Origin: Cupriavidus taiwanensis
GTDB lineage: Bacteria; Pseudomonadota; Gammaproteobacteria; Burkholderiales; Burkholderiaceae
Length of the DNA stretch: 64,000 nt
Assembly: GCF_900250115.1 (NCBI RefSeq)
Contig: NZ_LT984803.1
Span: 1,178,001 to 1,242,000 of the forward strand
Reading direction: 5' to 3'
The notes beneath the pieces were generated by a model. It made no database searches, was not told the origin of the DNA, and saw only the letters and a program-made list of their open reading frames with translations. This document shows, piece after piece, positions 36,856 to 44,611 of this stretch (its first letter is position 1; each line of letters starts with the position of its first letter). The translations under genes were made by a program, and so were the position numbers.

Positions 36856-38196
36856 ATGATTGGAGCCCGCGTCGCCCGCCTGCGCCGGGAATGGAACCTG
36901 CAAAAGGTGCGTGCCCTGGCGCGCTATGCGCTGCGCCGCGCCGCCGAAGACCGGCTGCCGCAGGTCTCGGCCAGCCTGACCTTCACCACCGTGCTGGCGG
37001 TGGTGCCGGTGCTGACCGTGGCCTTCGCGCTGCTGGCCGCGTTCCCGGTGTTCCGCGACTTCCGCAACGCCATCGAGGCATTCCTGTTCCAGAACCTGAT
37101 TCCCGGCAACGTCAGCGAATCGATCCAGCGCTATCTCGGCATGTTCGCCAAGAGCGCGCGCGGGCTGACCGCGATGGGCCTGGGCGGGCTGATGGTGACC
37201 TCGGTGCTGACCATGCTGACCGTGGAAGACGCGCTCAACGCGATCTGGCGCGTCAAGCAGCGCCGCCCGCTGGCGCAGCGGGTGCTGGTGTTCTGGGCGG
37301 TGCTGACCTTCGGCCCGGTGCTGATCGGCGCCAGCCTGTCGATCAGTTCCTACCTGATCTCGATCTCGGCCGGCTATGTCGGCACCATGCCGGTGGGGCT
37401 GGGCCTGCTGGTGGGCGCGGCGCCGGTGCTGCTGTCGGCGCTGGCCTTTGCCTTCCTGTACACGGCGGTGCCCAACGCCTATGTCGAGTGGCGCGATGCC
37501 ATCGTGGCCGGGCTGGTCGCGGCGGTGGCGTTCGAGTTCGCCAAGCGTGGCTTCGGCTATTTCATCACCGAGATCCCGGCCTACACCGCGGTCTACGGCA
37601 CCTTCGCCGCGCTGCCGCTGTTCCTGCTGTGGATCTACCTGAGCTGGCTGGTGACCCTGCTGGGCGCGACCATCGCCGCTAACCTGCCGGTGATCCGGCA
37701 GGGTTACTGGCGCCGCCGCAGCTTTGCCGGCAGCGAGTTCTTCGATGCGCTGGGCGTGCTGCTGCTGCTCTACCGCGCCCGCGACGAAGTGCCGCGCAGC
37801 GTCGGCGAACTGGACCTGGGGCGCACGCTGCGGGTCGAGGCCGATTACCTGGCCAGCCTGCTCGGCAAGCTCAAGGCCATGCACCTGGTCGGCCGCCTGC
37901 AGCAGGAGCGCGGCCAGGCTCACTGGGCGCTGCTGTGCGACCCGTCGCAGGTGACGCTGCGCACGTTGCACGACCGGCTGGTGCTGAACCTGCCGCGGCT
38001 GCCGCGCACGGCGCTGGCGCAGCATCTGCGCGGGGCGGATGCGCTCAAGTCGATCCTCGACAATCCGCAGCTGGACCAGACGCTGGAGGCGGTGTTCCGG
38101 CAGCAGCCGGTAGACCTGCCGCCGGCGCAGGGGGATGGTGCGGGGCAGCGGCGGACACTGGAGGTGGTGCCGCCCGGGTGGCATGGGCAGGTTTGA
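36856..38196 (+). CDS. YihY/BrkB family inner-membrane protein
   Basis: 446 residues. Six membrane helices in the first about 290 (for example FTTVLAVVPVLTVAFALLAAF; VLVFWAVLTFGPVLIGAS; LGLLVGAAPVLLSALAFAFLY), with LPQVSASLTFTTVLAVVPVLT and AVYGTFAALPLFLLWIYLSWL as family marks. The remaining about 150 residues are soluble and helical and look like a winged-helix-like tail found in longer members. Once annotated as RNase BN, a function since assigned elsewhere; true role unknown, possibly envelope or virulence related. AGGAGG lies 10 nt before the ATG. Confidence 0.9.
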   Translation: MIGARVARLRREWNLQKVRALARYALRRAAEDRLPQVSASLTFTTVLAVVPVLTVAFALLAAFPVFRDFRNAIEAFLFQNLIPGNVSESIQRYLGMFAKSARGLTAMGLGGLMVTSVLTMLTVEDALNAIWRVKQRRPLAQRVLVFWAVLTFGPVLIGASLSISSYLISISAGYVGTMPVGLGLLVGAAPVLLSALAFAFLYTAVPNAYVEWRDAIVAGLVAAVAFEFAKRGFGYFITEIPAYTAVYGTFAALPLFLLWIYLSWLVTLLGATIAANLPVIRQGYWRRRSFAGSEFFDALGVLLLLYRARDEVPRSVGELDLGRTLRVEADYLASLLGKLKAMHLVGRLQQERGQAHWALLCDPSQVTLRTLHDRLVLNLPRLPRTALAQHLRGADALKSILDNPQLDQTLEAVFRQQPVDLPPAQGDGAGQRRTLEVVPPGWHGQV

Positions 38197-38330
38197 TTTG
38201 GGCCGTGGCGGGGGACCCGGCCATGACCGGCCCGAGCCACGGATGCCGGGCAAACCTGCGGCGATGCCAGCGCCAATGCCATCAGCCAGTCGGTGGTCGA
38301 TCGAGGTGGGACGATCGGTCAAGTAACTGT

Positions 38331-38348
38331 CCCGTTTTGTCAAACGGG
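38331..38348 (+). promoter_or_regulatory. Inverted repeat upstream of the response regulator
   Basis: CCCGTTT-TGTC-AAACGGG, perfect 7-bp arms, 74 nt before the regulator ATG and 134 nt after yihY. No T tract follows. Could be an operator or a weak terminator for yihY. Confidence 0.4.
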
Positions 38349-38421
38349 CGGAAGCGCAAGCGCGTACCATCCTGACCCCTGTATCGAGCACCTCGTCCCA
38401 TCTCGCCGCATCTCGCCACGC

Positions 38422-39072
38422 ATGCCGCCACGTTCCATCTCCGTCGTGATCGCAGACGATCACCCGGTGATCCAGCTTGCCGTCAAGGCCACCCTGAGCG
38501 AGATCCCGACCATGCAGGTGGCTGCGACCTGCTCTTCAGGGAAGGAGCTTTTCGCCGCGCTGGAAACGCTGCAGCCCGACCTGATCGTGACGGATTTCTC
38601 GATGGAACGTTCGCAGGGCAATGACGACGGCCTGCGGCTGCTGCACCGGCTCAGGCAGTTGCGGCCCGAGACGCCGATCGTTGTCTTCACGATGCTTACC
38701 AATGGCGGCCTGCTCACGCGCATTACCGAGATGGGCGTCGATGCCATTGTCGGCAAGCACGAGGCGCCGGGCATCCTGAGGCAAATCTGCATCGATGTGC
38801 TGTCGGGCAAGGGCCAGCGCCTGTCGCCGGCCATCGCGGCGCGCCTTTCCAGCGCGGGCGCGCTGCCTGGGGGCAGTGCAAGCCCGCTGTCTCCCAGGGA
38901 AATCGAGGTGGTGCGCATGTTTGCCACCGGCAGCACCGTCACGGAAATCGCCGGCTATCTCCATCGATCCCTGGCCACCGTCGCGACGCAGAAGCGCTCG
39001 GCGATGCGCAAGCTGAACGTCACCAGCAATGCGGACCTGGTCACCTACGCGCGCGACAACGGTCTGACCTGA
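38422..39072 (+). CDS. RcsB-like response regulator (REC + LuxR-type HTH)
   Basis: 216 residues. Receiver domain: ISVVIADDHPVIQLAVKATL with the acidic pair D12-D13, phospho-acceptor D58 in LIVTDFSM, Thr in VVFTML and Lys in IVGKHEAPG. The DNA-binding end LSPREIEVVRMFATG, TVTEIAGYLHRSLATVATQK and RSAMRKLNV closely follows the RcsB pattern (LSPKE.EVLRLFAEG; VTEIAK.LNRS..T.S.QK; SAM.KLGV), more than NarL. The stop shares an A with the kinase ATG (TGATG), so it pairs with that kinase. Start 38422 is used; the frame upstream is unconserved. In enterobacteria RcsB answers envelope stress. Confidence 0.9.
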   Translation: MPPRSISVVIADDHPVIQLAVKATLSEIPTMQVAATCSSGKELFAALETLQPDLIVTDFSMERSQGNDDGLRLLHRLRQLRPETPIVVFTMLTNGGLLTRITEMGVDAIVGKHEAPGILRQICIDVLSGKGQRLSPAIAARLSSAGALPGGSASPLSPREIEVVRMFATGSTVTEIAGYLHRSLATVATQKRSAMRKLNVTSNADLVTYARDNGLT

Positions 39073-42029
39073 TGCCAGGCCCGGAGCAGCCGACGCGGCC
39101 AGCGCCAGTGCAGGATGCCGACTCGGTGGCGCGCAACCTGCAGCGGGAACGCCGCGTGTTCTCGATGGTGATACTGCTGCTGGGCCTGCTGGCCATGGCG
39201 ATCGCCGCGGCCACCGTGCTGGTCCGGCTGAATGGCTCGCTGCGTTCGCAGGAGCAGGTCGCGCGCCTGTATGAGCAGGGTGTGGTCGATGCCGTGCTGG
39301 AACGCCGCAGCACCCTGACCGCGACCAACCTGATTCTGGAGCTCCACGCCAATGGCACGTTCCCGCGGCCACGGCACCAGCCCGCCAGTGGCTTGTGCGC
39401 ACAGGCTGCGCCGTCCGCTGCGCCGGACGATGTTCTGCAGCGCAGCTGCGACCAGGCCGTCAGGACCCTGACCGCGGCCAGCCAGAAGCCGTCGATCGAA
39501 ATGATCTCGATCGCAAGCGGCGCGACCTACCGCTATGAAGCGCCAGGCGCGCGGCCCGCGCCGGCGCTGATGCCCGCTTCGCTGCTCACCGGGATGGTCC
39601 TGCAACGCCTGCAGCGCCGCGATCCGGATCTGCTGCATGCGGCGCGGGAAAAGACCGTGGCCTGGCTGGCATTTCCGGCGCGCGCGCCCGGCGAGGAAGC
39701 GGTGGTCGTGGGCGCGTCGCTGGTCGCAACCGGCAACGAACTCTACGCCATCGTGCTGACGCGTATCCCGCTGCAAGACCTGCTGCGCCCTGCCGGGCCC
39801 AACGTGTCGATCCCGGAGCCGATCGTCTTCGACAGCCGCGGCATTGCCCTGGTCGACTCAGGCGCAAGGGCCGACGCGCAACGGCTGGACGCCAGGCTGG
39901 AGGCAGCTCCGGATGGCCTGTTCCACTGGGTCCGGGGTTATGGCTGGGCGCTGCGCCGCCCGCCGCTGGTGGCGGACTTCGGCCACCTGATCTTTGCGCT
40001 GCCGGTCGGCCAGCAGTTTCAGGCAATGCGGGAGGAACTGCTGGTCATCGGCCTGATCACGGCCGTGCTGGTTGCCTCGCTGTTCGCGATGTACCGCTAC
40101 TGGAACTATCGTTTCCTGACCGCAACCTACGCCGAGGCGGCGCGCGCGCAGCAGATGCTGCATGAGGCCAGGCTTGCGAGCGAGGCGGCGGGCAAGGCCA
40201 AGGTGGCCTTCTTTGCCTCGATGAGCCACGAGATACGCACGCCGCTGTCATCGCTGCTGGGCAACATGGAGCTGGTCAGCCTGGGCGCACTGGAGCCGGA
40301 ACAGCGGGCGCGGGTGAGCGCCATGCAGGTCTCGGCCGAAGGCCTGCTGCAGATCGTCAACGATGTGCTCGATTTTTCCAAGCTCGACGTCGGCGCACTG
40401 AGCCTCGCGGAAGAACCCGTATCGGTCACTGAGCTGCTCGGTCGTATTGCGATCTCGCACGCCCCGCTGGCGGCGCAGCGCCAGCTGAGCTTCCTGGCGG
40501 TGTATGGCAAGGAGATCCCGGCGCGACTCAGGCTCGACCCGGTGCGCCTGGCCCAGATCATCAACAACCTGCTTGGCAATGCGTTCAAGTTCACCCGCGC
40601 CGGCAAGATCGTGCTGCGCGCGCAATGGGTGGACCAGCATCTCGAGATCGTCATCGCCGATACCGGCGTCGGCATACCGGACCAATACAAGGGGCGGCTG
40701 TTCCAGCCTTTCTCTCAGGTCGACGACAACCGCCTGGCCCAGGCGCGGGGGACCGGGCTCGGGCTGTCGATCTGCCGGCGCCTGGTGGAGCGGATGAATG
40801 GCCGTATCACGCTGGACAGCATCCTCGGGGTCGGTACGCGCGTTACGGTCCGGCTGCCGCTCGGCGTGTGCGGTGAGACCCGGCCCGCGCCGCGATGGCG
40901 TTTGCCGCCGAACCGGACGCTGGTGCTGTGCCGTGAGCCGGAGTGCCTGGAAGGGATGCTGAATCATTTCGACTGGGGCACCTGCCTGCCTTCGTCCCGC
41001 TCGTCCATCGACACGCCTGTTGACAAGGGCCGATGGGATTGCCTGCTGGTGGCGGAGGCATTGGATCCGGATGAGGTCATGGCGTGGTGGGGCAAGCCGG
41101 CCTCGATCGTATGGCTGAAGCCGCTGGGGCCGCTGGTCGCGGTAACGCGGCCGGATGGCGGCCTGGACGTGTCTGCCTATAGCCTGCCCGGCATCTTCGC
41201 TGCCGCGCAGGCGGTCATCACCAAGGCCGCGCCACCGCTGCCCCCCGCCGGCCAGTCCGCGCCCGCCCGGCGCGAGGCTCCGGCCGTGCCGCTTGCCGGT
41301 CTTTCGGTGCTGGTCGCGGAAGACAACCGGCTGAACCGCAGTCTGCTGCGCGACCAGCTCCAGGTGCTGGGGGCGACCGTAGTCGAAGCCGGCAACGGCA
41401 ACGAGGCCATGGCAGTGCTGTCGGAGCGGAGCATGGATGCGGTCCTGACGGACATCGACATGCCCGTGATGAATGGATTCGAGCTGCTGCGTGAAATCCA
41501 GCGGCGCCATCCGCAGGTTCCGGTCTATGCCGTGAGTGCCAGCGCGCGGCCCGAAGATGTCGCGCAAGGGCGGGCAAGCGGATTTACCGGCTACCTCACC
41601 AAGCCGGTGGCACTGGCGGCGCTCGCCTCGGTCCTCGCCGGGGTTGCCGCGCCGGCCGGCAACACGCCTGCGCACGCAGCAGAGGAGGCGGCAGCATGGT
41701 CTGGCGACGACGATCTGCCCGACCTGCCGCGGGTCCCGGCCGGGTACGCTGAAGCGTTCCTGGCGCAAACCAGGGCAGACCTGGAAGCGCTCGGCGCGGC
41801 GCGTGCGGGCCGGGACGTGCGAAGCCTGGAACGACTGCTGCATCGCGTCGCCGGCACGCTCGCGGTGCTCGGCCGCTCAGGGCTCGGCGAGCTTTGCGAG
41901 GAACTGCGCAGTTACGCAGCCGAGGCCGGAGGCTGGGACGATGAGATCGAGCTCCAGTCAGCGGCGATCGCGCACGGCCTCGGCCAGGTGCGCGAGCGCC
42001 TGGACGCTGGCGCACCGTCGTCCCGATAG
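39072..42029 (+). CDS. Hybrid sensor histidine kinase with REC and HPt domains
   Basis: 985 residues. Membrane helices at about 31-52 and 322-345 flank a roughly 270-residue periplasmic sensor with no motif I recognise. HisKA with phospho-His H386 in SMSHEIRTPL, ATPase boxes NNLLGNAFKF, DTGVGIPDQYKGRLFQPFSQ and GTGLGLSICRRL; a degenerate linker; REC with acceptor D794 in LTDIDMPVMNGFELL and Lys in GYLTKPV; and an HPt with H924 in LLHRVAGTLAVLG. The whole His-Asp-His relay is on one chain, as in BvgS, and hands over to the RcsB-like regulator encoded just before it. RcsC/RcsD split these parts between two proteins. Confidence 0.93.
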   Translation: MPGPEQPTRPAPVQDADSVARNLQRERRVFSMVILLLGLLAMAIAAATVLVRLNGSLRSQEQVARLYEQGVVDAVLERRSTLTATNLILELHANGTFPRPRHQPASGLCAQAAPSAAPDDVLQRSCDQAVRTLTAASQKPSIEMISIASGATYRYEAPGARPAPALMPASLLTGMVLQRLQRRDPDLLHAAREKTVAWLAFPARAPGEEAVVVGASLVATGNELYAIVLTRIPLQDLLRPAGPNVSIPEPIVFDSRGIALVDSGARADAQRLDARLEAAPDGLFHWVRGYGWALRRPPLVADFGHLIFALPVGQQFQAMREELLVIGLITAVLVASLFAMYRYWNYRFLTATYAEAARAQQMLHEARLASEAAGKAKVAFFASMSHEIRTPLSSLLGNMELVSLGALEPEQRARVSAMQVSAEGLLQIVNDVLDFSKLDVGALSLAEEPVSVTELLGRIAISHAPLAAQRQLSFLAVYGKEIPARLRLDPVRLAQIINNLLGNAFKFTRAGKIVLRAQWVDQHLEIVIADTGVGIPDQYKGRLFQPFSQVDDNRLAQARGTGLGLSICRRLVERMNGRITLDSILGVGTRVTVRLPLGVCGETRPAPRWRLPPNRTLVLCREPECLEGMLNHFDWGTCLPSSRSSIDTPVDKGRWDCLLVAEALDPDEVMAWWGKPASIVWLKPLGPLVAVTRPDGGLDVSAYSLPGIFAAAQAVITKAAPPLPPAGQSAPARREAPAVPLAGLSVLVAEDNRLNRSLLRDQLQVLGATVVEAGNGNEAMAVLSERSMDAVLTDIDMPVMNGFELLREIQRRHPQVPVYAVSASARPEDVAQGRASGFTGYLTKPVALAALASVLAGVAAPAGNTPAHAAEEAAAWSGDDDLPDLPRVPAGYAEAFLAQTRADLEALGAARAGRDVRSLERLLHRVAGTLAVLGRSGLGELCEELRSYAAEAGGWDDEIELQSAAIAHGLGQVRERLDAGAPSSR

Positions 42030-42052
42030 TCCCTGCAGCCCCGGCCTGCCGG

Positions 42053-42073
42053 TTTTCCAACTCCTTTGATTGC
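42053..42073 (-). promoter_or_regulatory. Copy C of the ATCAAAGGA element, upstream of the glycine-zipper gene
   Basis: On the minus strand positions 42073-42054 read GCAATCAAAGGAGTTGGAAA, which matches copies A and B (43467-43486, 43563-43544) at 17 of 20 bases. It lies 24 nt after the kinase stop and 249 nt before the glycine-zipper ATG, with the same orientation toward the downstream gene as the other two copies. Confidence 0.6.
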
Positions 42074-42322
42074 GGCCACGCCCGCGCGAAGTCACCATAG
42101 CGCAGGCGGGTGGGCGGGCCTCCACCTTCGGGCACTTGCCTGGGAAAGCCCCGCGAAACCCGTCGTCTGCCTCCTGCACGGTGGGCGGTTTCTACTTGGC
42201 CCGGGCGTGACGCTGCAGCGGCGAGCGCTGATCGCAGTGTGCCCGGGCATGAATCCATGCCATCCGGGAACCGCAGCGCAGCGCTGGGACACCCCGGGCC
42301 TGGCACCTCAACAGGAGAGTTC

Positions 42323-42829
42323 ATGAGCCTTCGTGCAAATCTAGTCCTTGCCACGTGCACCGCCTGCGTCCTGTTACTGGGCGCGGTACCGGGCACGGCC
42401 GGTGTGGCACAGGCGCACGCGGTCTTGCCGAAACCCGTTGCCTATCCGGCCAGGGGGCAGCTGGCGCACCAGCAAGCGATGGATGATGGCGCCTGCTATG
42501 GCTGGGCCAGGCAGCAGACCGGCGTGGATCCGTCCAGGATCGCCAGCGCGCCGGTGCCGGTGATCGTGCCGGGCGGTGAGCGCGTGGTGGGCGCCGCGCG
42601 CGGCGCGGCTGCCGGTGCCGTGGTGGGAGCGATCGGCGGCGATGCGGGAGACGGCGCCGCAACCGGTGCGGCCGTCGGAGCCGTCGCCGGTGGCATCGCC
42701 CATCGGCAGCACCGCCGGCAGGCGGCCGCGCTCAGCGCGCAGATGCAATCCAGCAATGACTGGGCCTTGTCGTCATACTGGCAGGCCTGGACGGCTTGCA
42801 TGACGGGGCGGGGCTATTCCGTGCAATAG
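42323..42829 (+). CDS. Exported glycine-zipper protein
   Basis: 168 residues. Signal peptide LRANLVLATCTACVLLLGAVPGTAGVAQAHA with cleavage near AHA. The mature part has a YxxC-type start (GACYGWARQQTGVD), then a glycine-zipper hairpin GAARGAAAGAVVGAIGGDAG and GAATGAAVGAVAGGIAHRQ, and ends with WQAWTACMTGRGYSVQ. The two conserved cysteines (CYGW, ACMTGRGY) could form a disulfide. Such zippers insert in or span the outer membrane; the exact role is unknown. AGGAGAG lies before the ATG. First gene after the two-component pair; monocistronic with a strong hairpin behind it. Confidence 0.85.
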   Translation: MSLRANLVLATCTACVLLLGAVPGTAGVAQAHAVLPKPVAYPARGQLAHQQAMDDGACYGWARQQTGVDPSRIASAPVPVIVPGGERVVGAARGAAAGAVVGAIGGDAGDGAATGAAVGAVAGGIAHRQHRRQAAALSAQMQSSNDWALSSYWQAWTACMTGRGYSVQ

Positions 42830-42842
42830 GCTCCCGCTCGCG

Positions 42843-42877
42843 TGGACCAGGCGGACGCATCCGGTCCGCCTGGTCCA
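42843..42877. terminator. 14-bp hairpin between convergent genes
   Basis: TGGACCAGGCGGAC pairs perfectly with GTCCGCCTGGTCCA around a 7-nt loop, midway between the stop codons of the glycine-zipper gene and the lipoprotein gene. No T tract; likely bidirectional terminator. Confidence 0.6.
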
Positions 42878-42906
42878 TCCGCTCCGCCAGGTACGTGCGG
42901 ATACGC

Positions 42907-43383
42907 CTAAAGGACAGCGCAGTCTTCGGCGCTGGCGGCAACGGCCATGTCCACCCCGGCATCGTTGCGCAGGACCACGCACAGGAATGCGCCGGTGGCA
43001 TGTTCGGGTGCGGGAGCCTCATGCCAAAGCCGCGGCAGGCGTGCCGTGGCGGTGCGCAGCTGACCCTGTTCGAGCGCCGGGCCGGCATCCGCGCCGTCCC
43101 TGGCTTCGCGCCAGGTTACCGCGATGGGGCCCGCCGGCTTCGTACCAGGGAAGCAGAAGGATGGGGCCGAGCGTGCGTGGCGCAAGGCGGGGCCGGTCTC
43201 GCATCGCCCGGCGCTCACGGCCAGCACGTCATGATCGGTGTGATTGACGGCCACCACCTTCTTCCACGGCCAGGGTTCCTGGAACGGGCTCAAGGTTTCG
43301 GCATCGGGAATCGCGCAGCCGCAGAGGGCGCTTGCCGCGGCGATGGCAAGGACGCGCGCGGGAATCGAGGGAACGGCATTCAT
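42907..43383 (-). CDS. Small predicted lipoprotein
   Basis: 158 residues starting MNAVPSIPARVLAIAAASALCGC; the lipobox-like ALCGC places a lipidated Cys at about residue 23. The rest has paired cysteines (GRCETGP, SFCFPG, AFLCVVL, AEDCAVL), a KKVVAVNHTDHDVLAVS strand, and no family I recognise. An in-frame start 21 nt upstream exists but both lack a ribosome site. It runs opposite to its neighbours and shares a 283-nt divergent promoter region with the next gene; copy A of the ATCAAAGGA element lies 83 nt upstream of its ATG. Confidence 0.65.
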   Translation of the reverse strand: MNAVPSIPARVLAIAAASALCGCAIPDAETLSPFQEPWPWKKVVAVNHTDHDVLAVSAGRCETGPALRHARSAPSFCFPGTKPAGPIAVTWREARDGADAGPALEQGQLRTATARLPRLWHEAPAPEHATGAFLCVVLRNDAGVDMAVAASAEDCAVL

Positions 43384-43466
43384 TGGGGTAGTCAGTGGAG
43401 GCAACCTGGTGTTCGCCCGACGGGCGTACGACGGTGGAAGAGGGTAGGGCCGTCGCGGCCGCCGCA

Positions 43467-43563
43467 GCTATCAAAGGAATTCGAAATGCTGCACGGCCGC
43501 CAGCGGCAGTGCCGCCGGTCTCACTTCCCTCGCTTCCCTTCGCTTTCAAATTCCTTTGATAGC
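43467..43563. repeat. 20-bp inverted repeat (copies A and B of the ATCAAAGGA element)
   Basis: GCTATCAAAGGAATTCGAAA at 43467-43486 and its inverted partner at 43544-43563 (GCTATCAAAGGAATTTGAAA on the minus strand) match at 19 of 20, separated by 57 nt. They lie in the divergent gap, one 83 nt upstream of the lipoprotein start and the other 103 nt upstream of the next gene, each pointing outward toward its gene. The inner end TTGATA resembles a -35. Too far apart for a simple terminator; no target duplication or transposase, so not an insertion sequence. Best read as paired regulator sites. Confidence 0.65.
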
Positions 43564-43666
43564 CGCGCTCTGCCCTGCCGCGTAAGGTGTGCGCTCTGTC
43601 CAGACGTGACCGGCCGTGCCGGCGCGCGTCGACCGTATTTGATCCACTTCGAAGGAAACCCCTGAC

Positions 43667-44128
43667 ATGACCAAGCGTTGCATTGCGGCGGTCTCTACAA
43701 GCGGCGCGGGAGCGCCTTTCGCAGTCGGCCGGCAAGGGCGCCGCGAAGGGACCGGCGCGGGTGGCCGCGGGCTTGCCAACGTGGTGATCGCGCTGTTGAT
43801 CGCGGGCGCCGGAGCCTCGTACGGGCAGGCCGCTTCCGGCCCGGGGGCAAGCGGCACCACCGGCCAGCCGAAGGCTTGCGCCGCGGCCGGCCTTGGCGCG
43901 GGTTCCGCCATCTGTGCCGGGGCAGCCGATCCCGGCCAGAGCAAGTACAACCTCCTGTACGCAGACGATGCCCCGGCCGGCGAAGGCGTACCGTCGCCCG
44001 GCGTTGATGCCGGTAGCTCCGGCGGGAACGGCGCTGCAGGCGGCGTATCCGGGCGGACCGCGGGCCGCGCGCGCGCTGCCGGAGTCGGCGGTGACGCGGC
44101 GCAAGCCTGGCCCGCCAGCATCCTGTAG
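43667..44128 (+). CDS. Gly/Ala-rich protein with one hydrophobic segment
   Basis: 153 residues, unrecognised. A basic N-terminal 36 residues are followed by LANVVIALLIAGAGASYGQAA, either a membrane anchor or an export signal with cleavage at GQA. The remainder is Gly/Ser/Ala-rich and low complexity with two Cys (KACAAAG, AICAGAA) and SKYNLLYADDAPAGEG. AAGGAAA precedes the ATG at proper spacing. It is followed by the DUF3302-HlyD-NodT genes on the same strand, so it is probably the leader gene of that operon. Composition makes a spurious frame possible, but the ribosome site, hydrophobic segment and copy B of the element upstream argue for a real gene. Confidence 0.55.
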   Translation: MTKRCIAAVSTSGAGAPFAVGRQGRREGTGAGGRGLANVVIALLIAGAGASYGQAASGPGASGTTGQPKACAAAGLGAGSAICAGAADPGQSKYNLLYADDAPAGEGVPSPGVDAGSSGGNGAAGGVSGRTAGRARAAGVGGDAAQAWPASIL

Positions 44129-44227
44129 CTCGCAGTCCTGCCTTGCCCGGAGTTCCCGCGGCAACGCGTCACCGCGGGGCTTCGCATGTCGAACACCGAG
44201 CCATCGCGCTCCATCCCAAACATTCCG

Positions 44228-44611
44228 ATGAAACTTCGTCAATCCCTGCTGACGGGCGCCTGGCTGCTTGCCATGAGCGAACCCGCCCGCGCCTCCCTGC
44301 TGAGTGGAAAAGCGCTCGAGAGCGCGGCCAACGCGATCTCCTGGGTGGTGCTGATACTGGTGCCGCTCGCCGGCCTCTATCTGTTCTGGATGCTCCATGT
44401 CTGGCCGGAAAAAGTCGCCCAGCGCAAGCAACACCCGCAGAAGGAGGCGATCCATGCGCTGTGCCTGCTCTCACTGTTCTTCGGTGGCCTGCTATGGCCC
44501 ATGGCCTGGCTGTGGGCCCACACCAAGCCGGTGTTCTACCGGGCGGCCTACGGCACCGACAAGGCGCCCCAGGACGACGCGGCCAGGTCTGGCGCCGGGG
44601 AGCGGAACTGA
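44228..44611 (+). CDS. DUF3302 inner-membrane protein (YiaW-like)
   Basis: 127 residues from this start. Signal peptide or first helix KLRQSLLTGAWLLAMSEPARAS, then WVVLILVPLAGLYLFWMLHVWPEKVA and CLLSLFFGGLLWPMAWLWAHTKPV, the DUF3302 core. An ATG at 44186 is in frame and has GGGG upstream, so the protein may be 14 residues longer. The family almost always sits just before an HlyD-type protein, as yiaW before yiaV in E. coli; here the stop abuts the next ATG directly. Role unknown, presumably an accessory of that adaptor. Confidence 0.85.
   Translation: MKLRQSLLTGAWLLAMSEPARASLLSGKALESAANAISWVVLILVPLAGLYLFWMLHVWPEKVAQRKQHPQKEAIHALCLLSLFFGGLLWPMAWLWAHTKPVFYRAAYGTDKAPQDDAARSGAGERN

Noticed and set aside
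43467..43563. Inverted repeat as ends of a mini insertion element
   Set aside because: Only 97 bp in all, no flanking target duplication, and a third copy of one arm lies alone at 42053, which fits binding sites better.
43229..44455. 408-residue minus-strand frame over the Gly/Ala-rich gene
   Set aside because: Arg/Ala/Gly-rich without motifs or ribosome site, and crosses the divergent promoter region with the inverted repeat.
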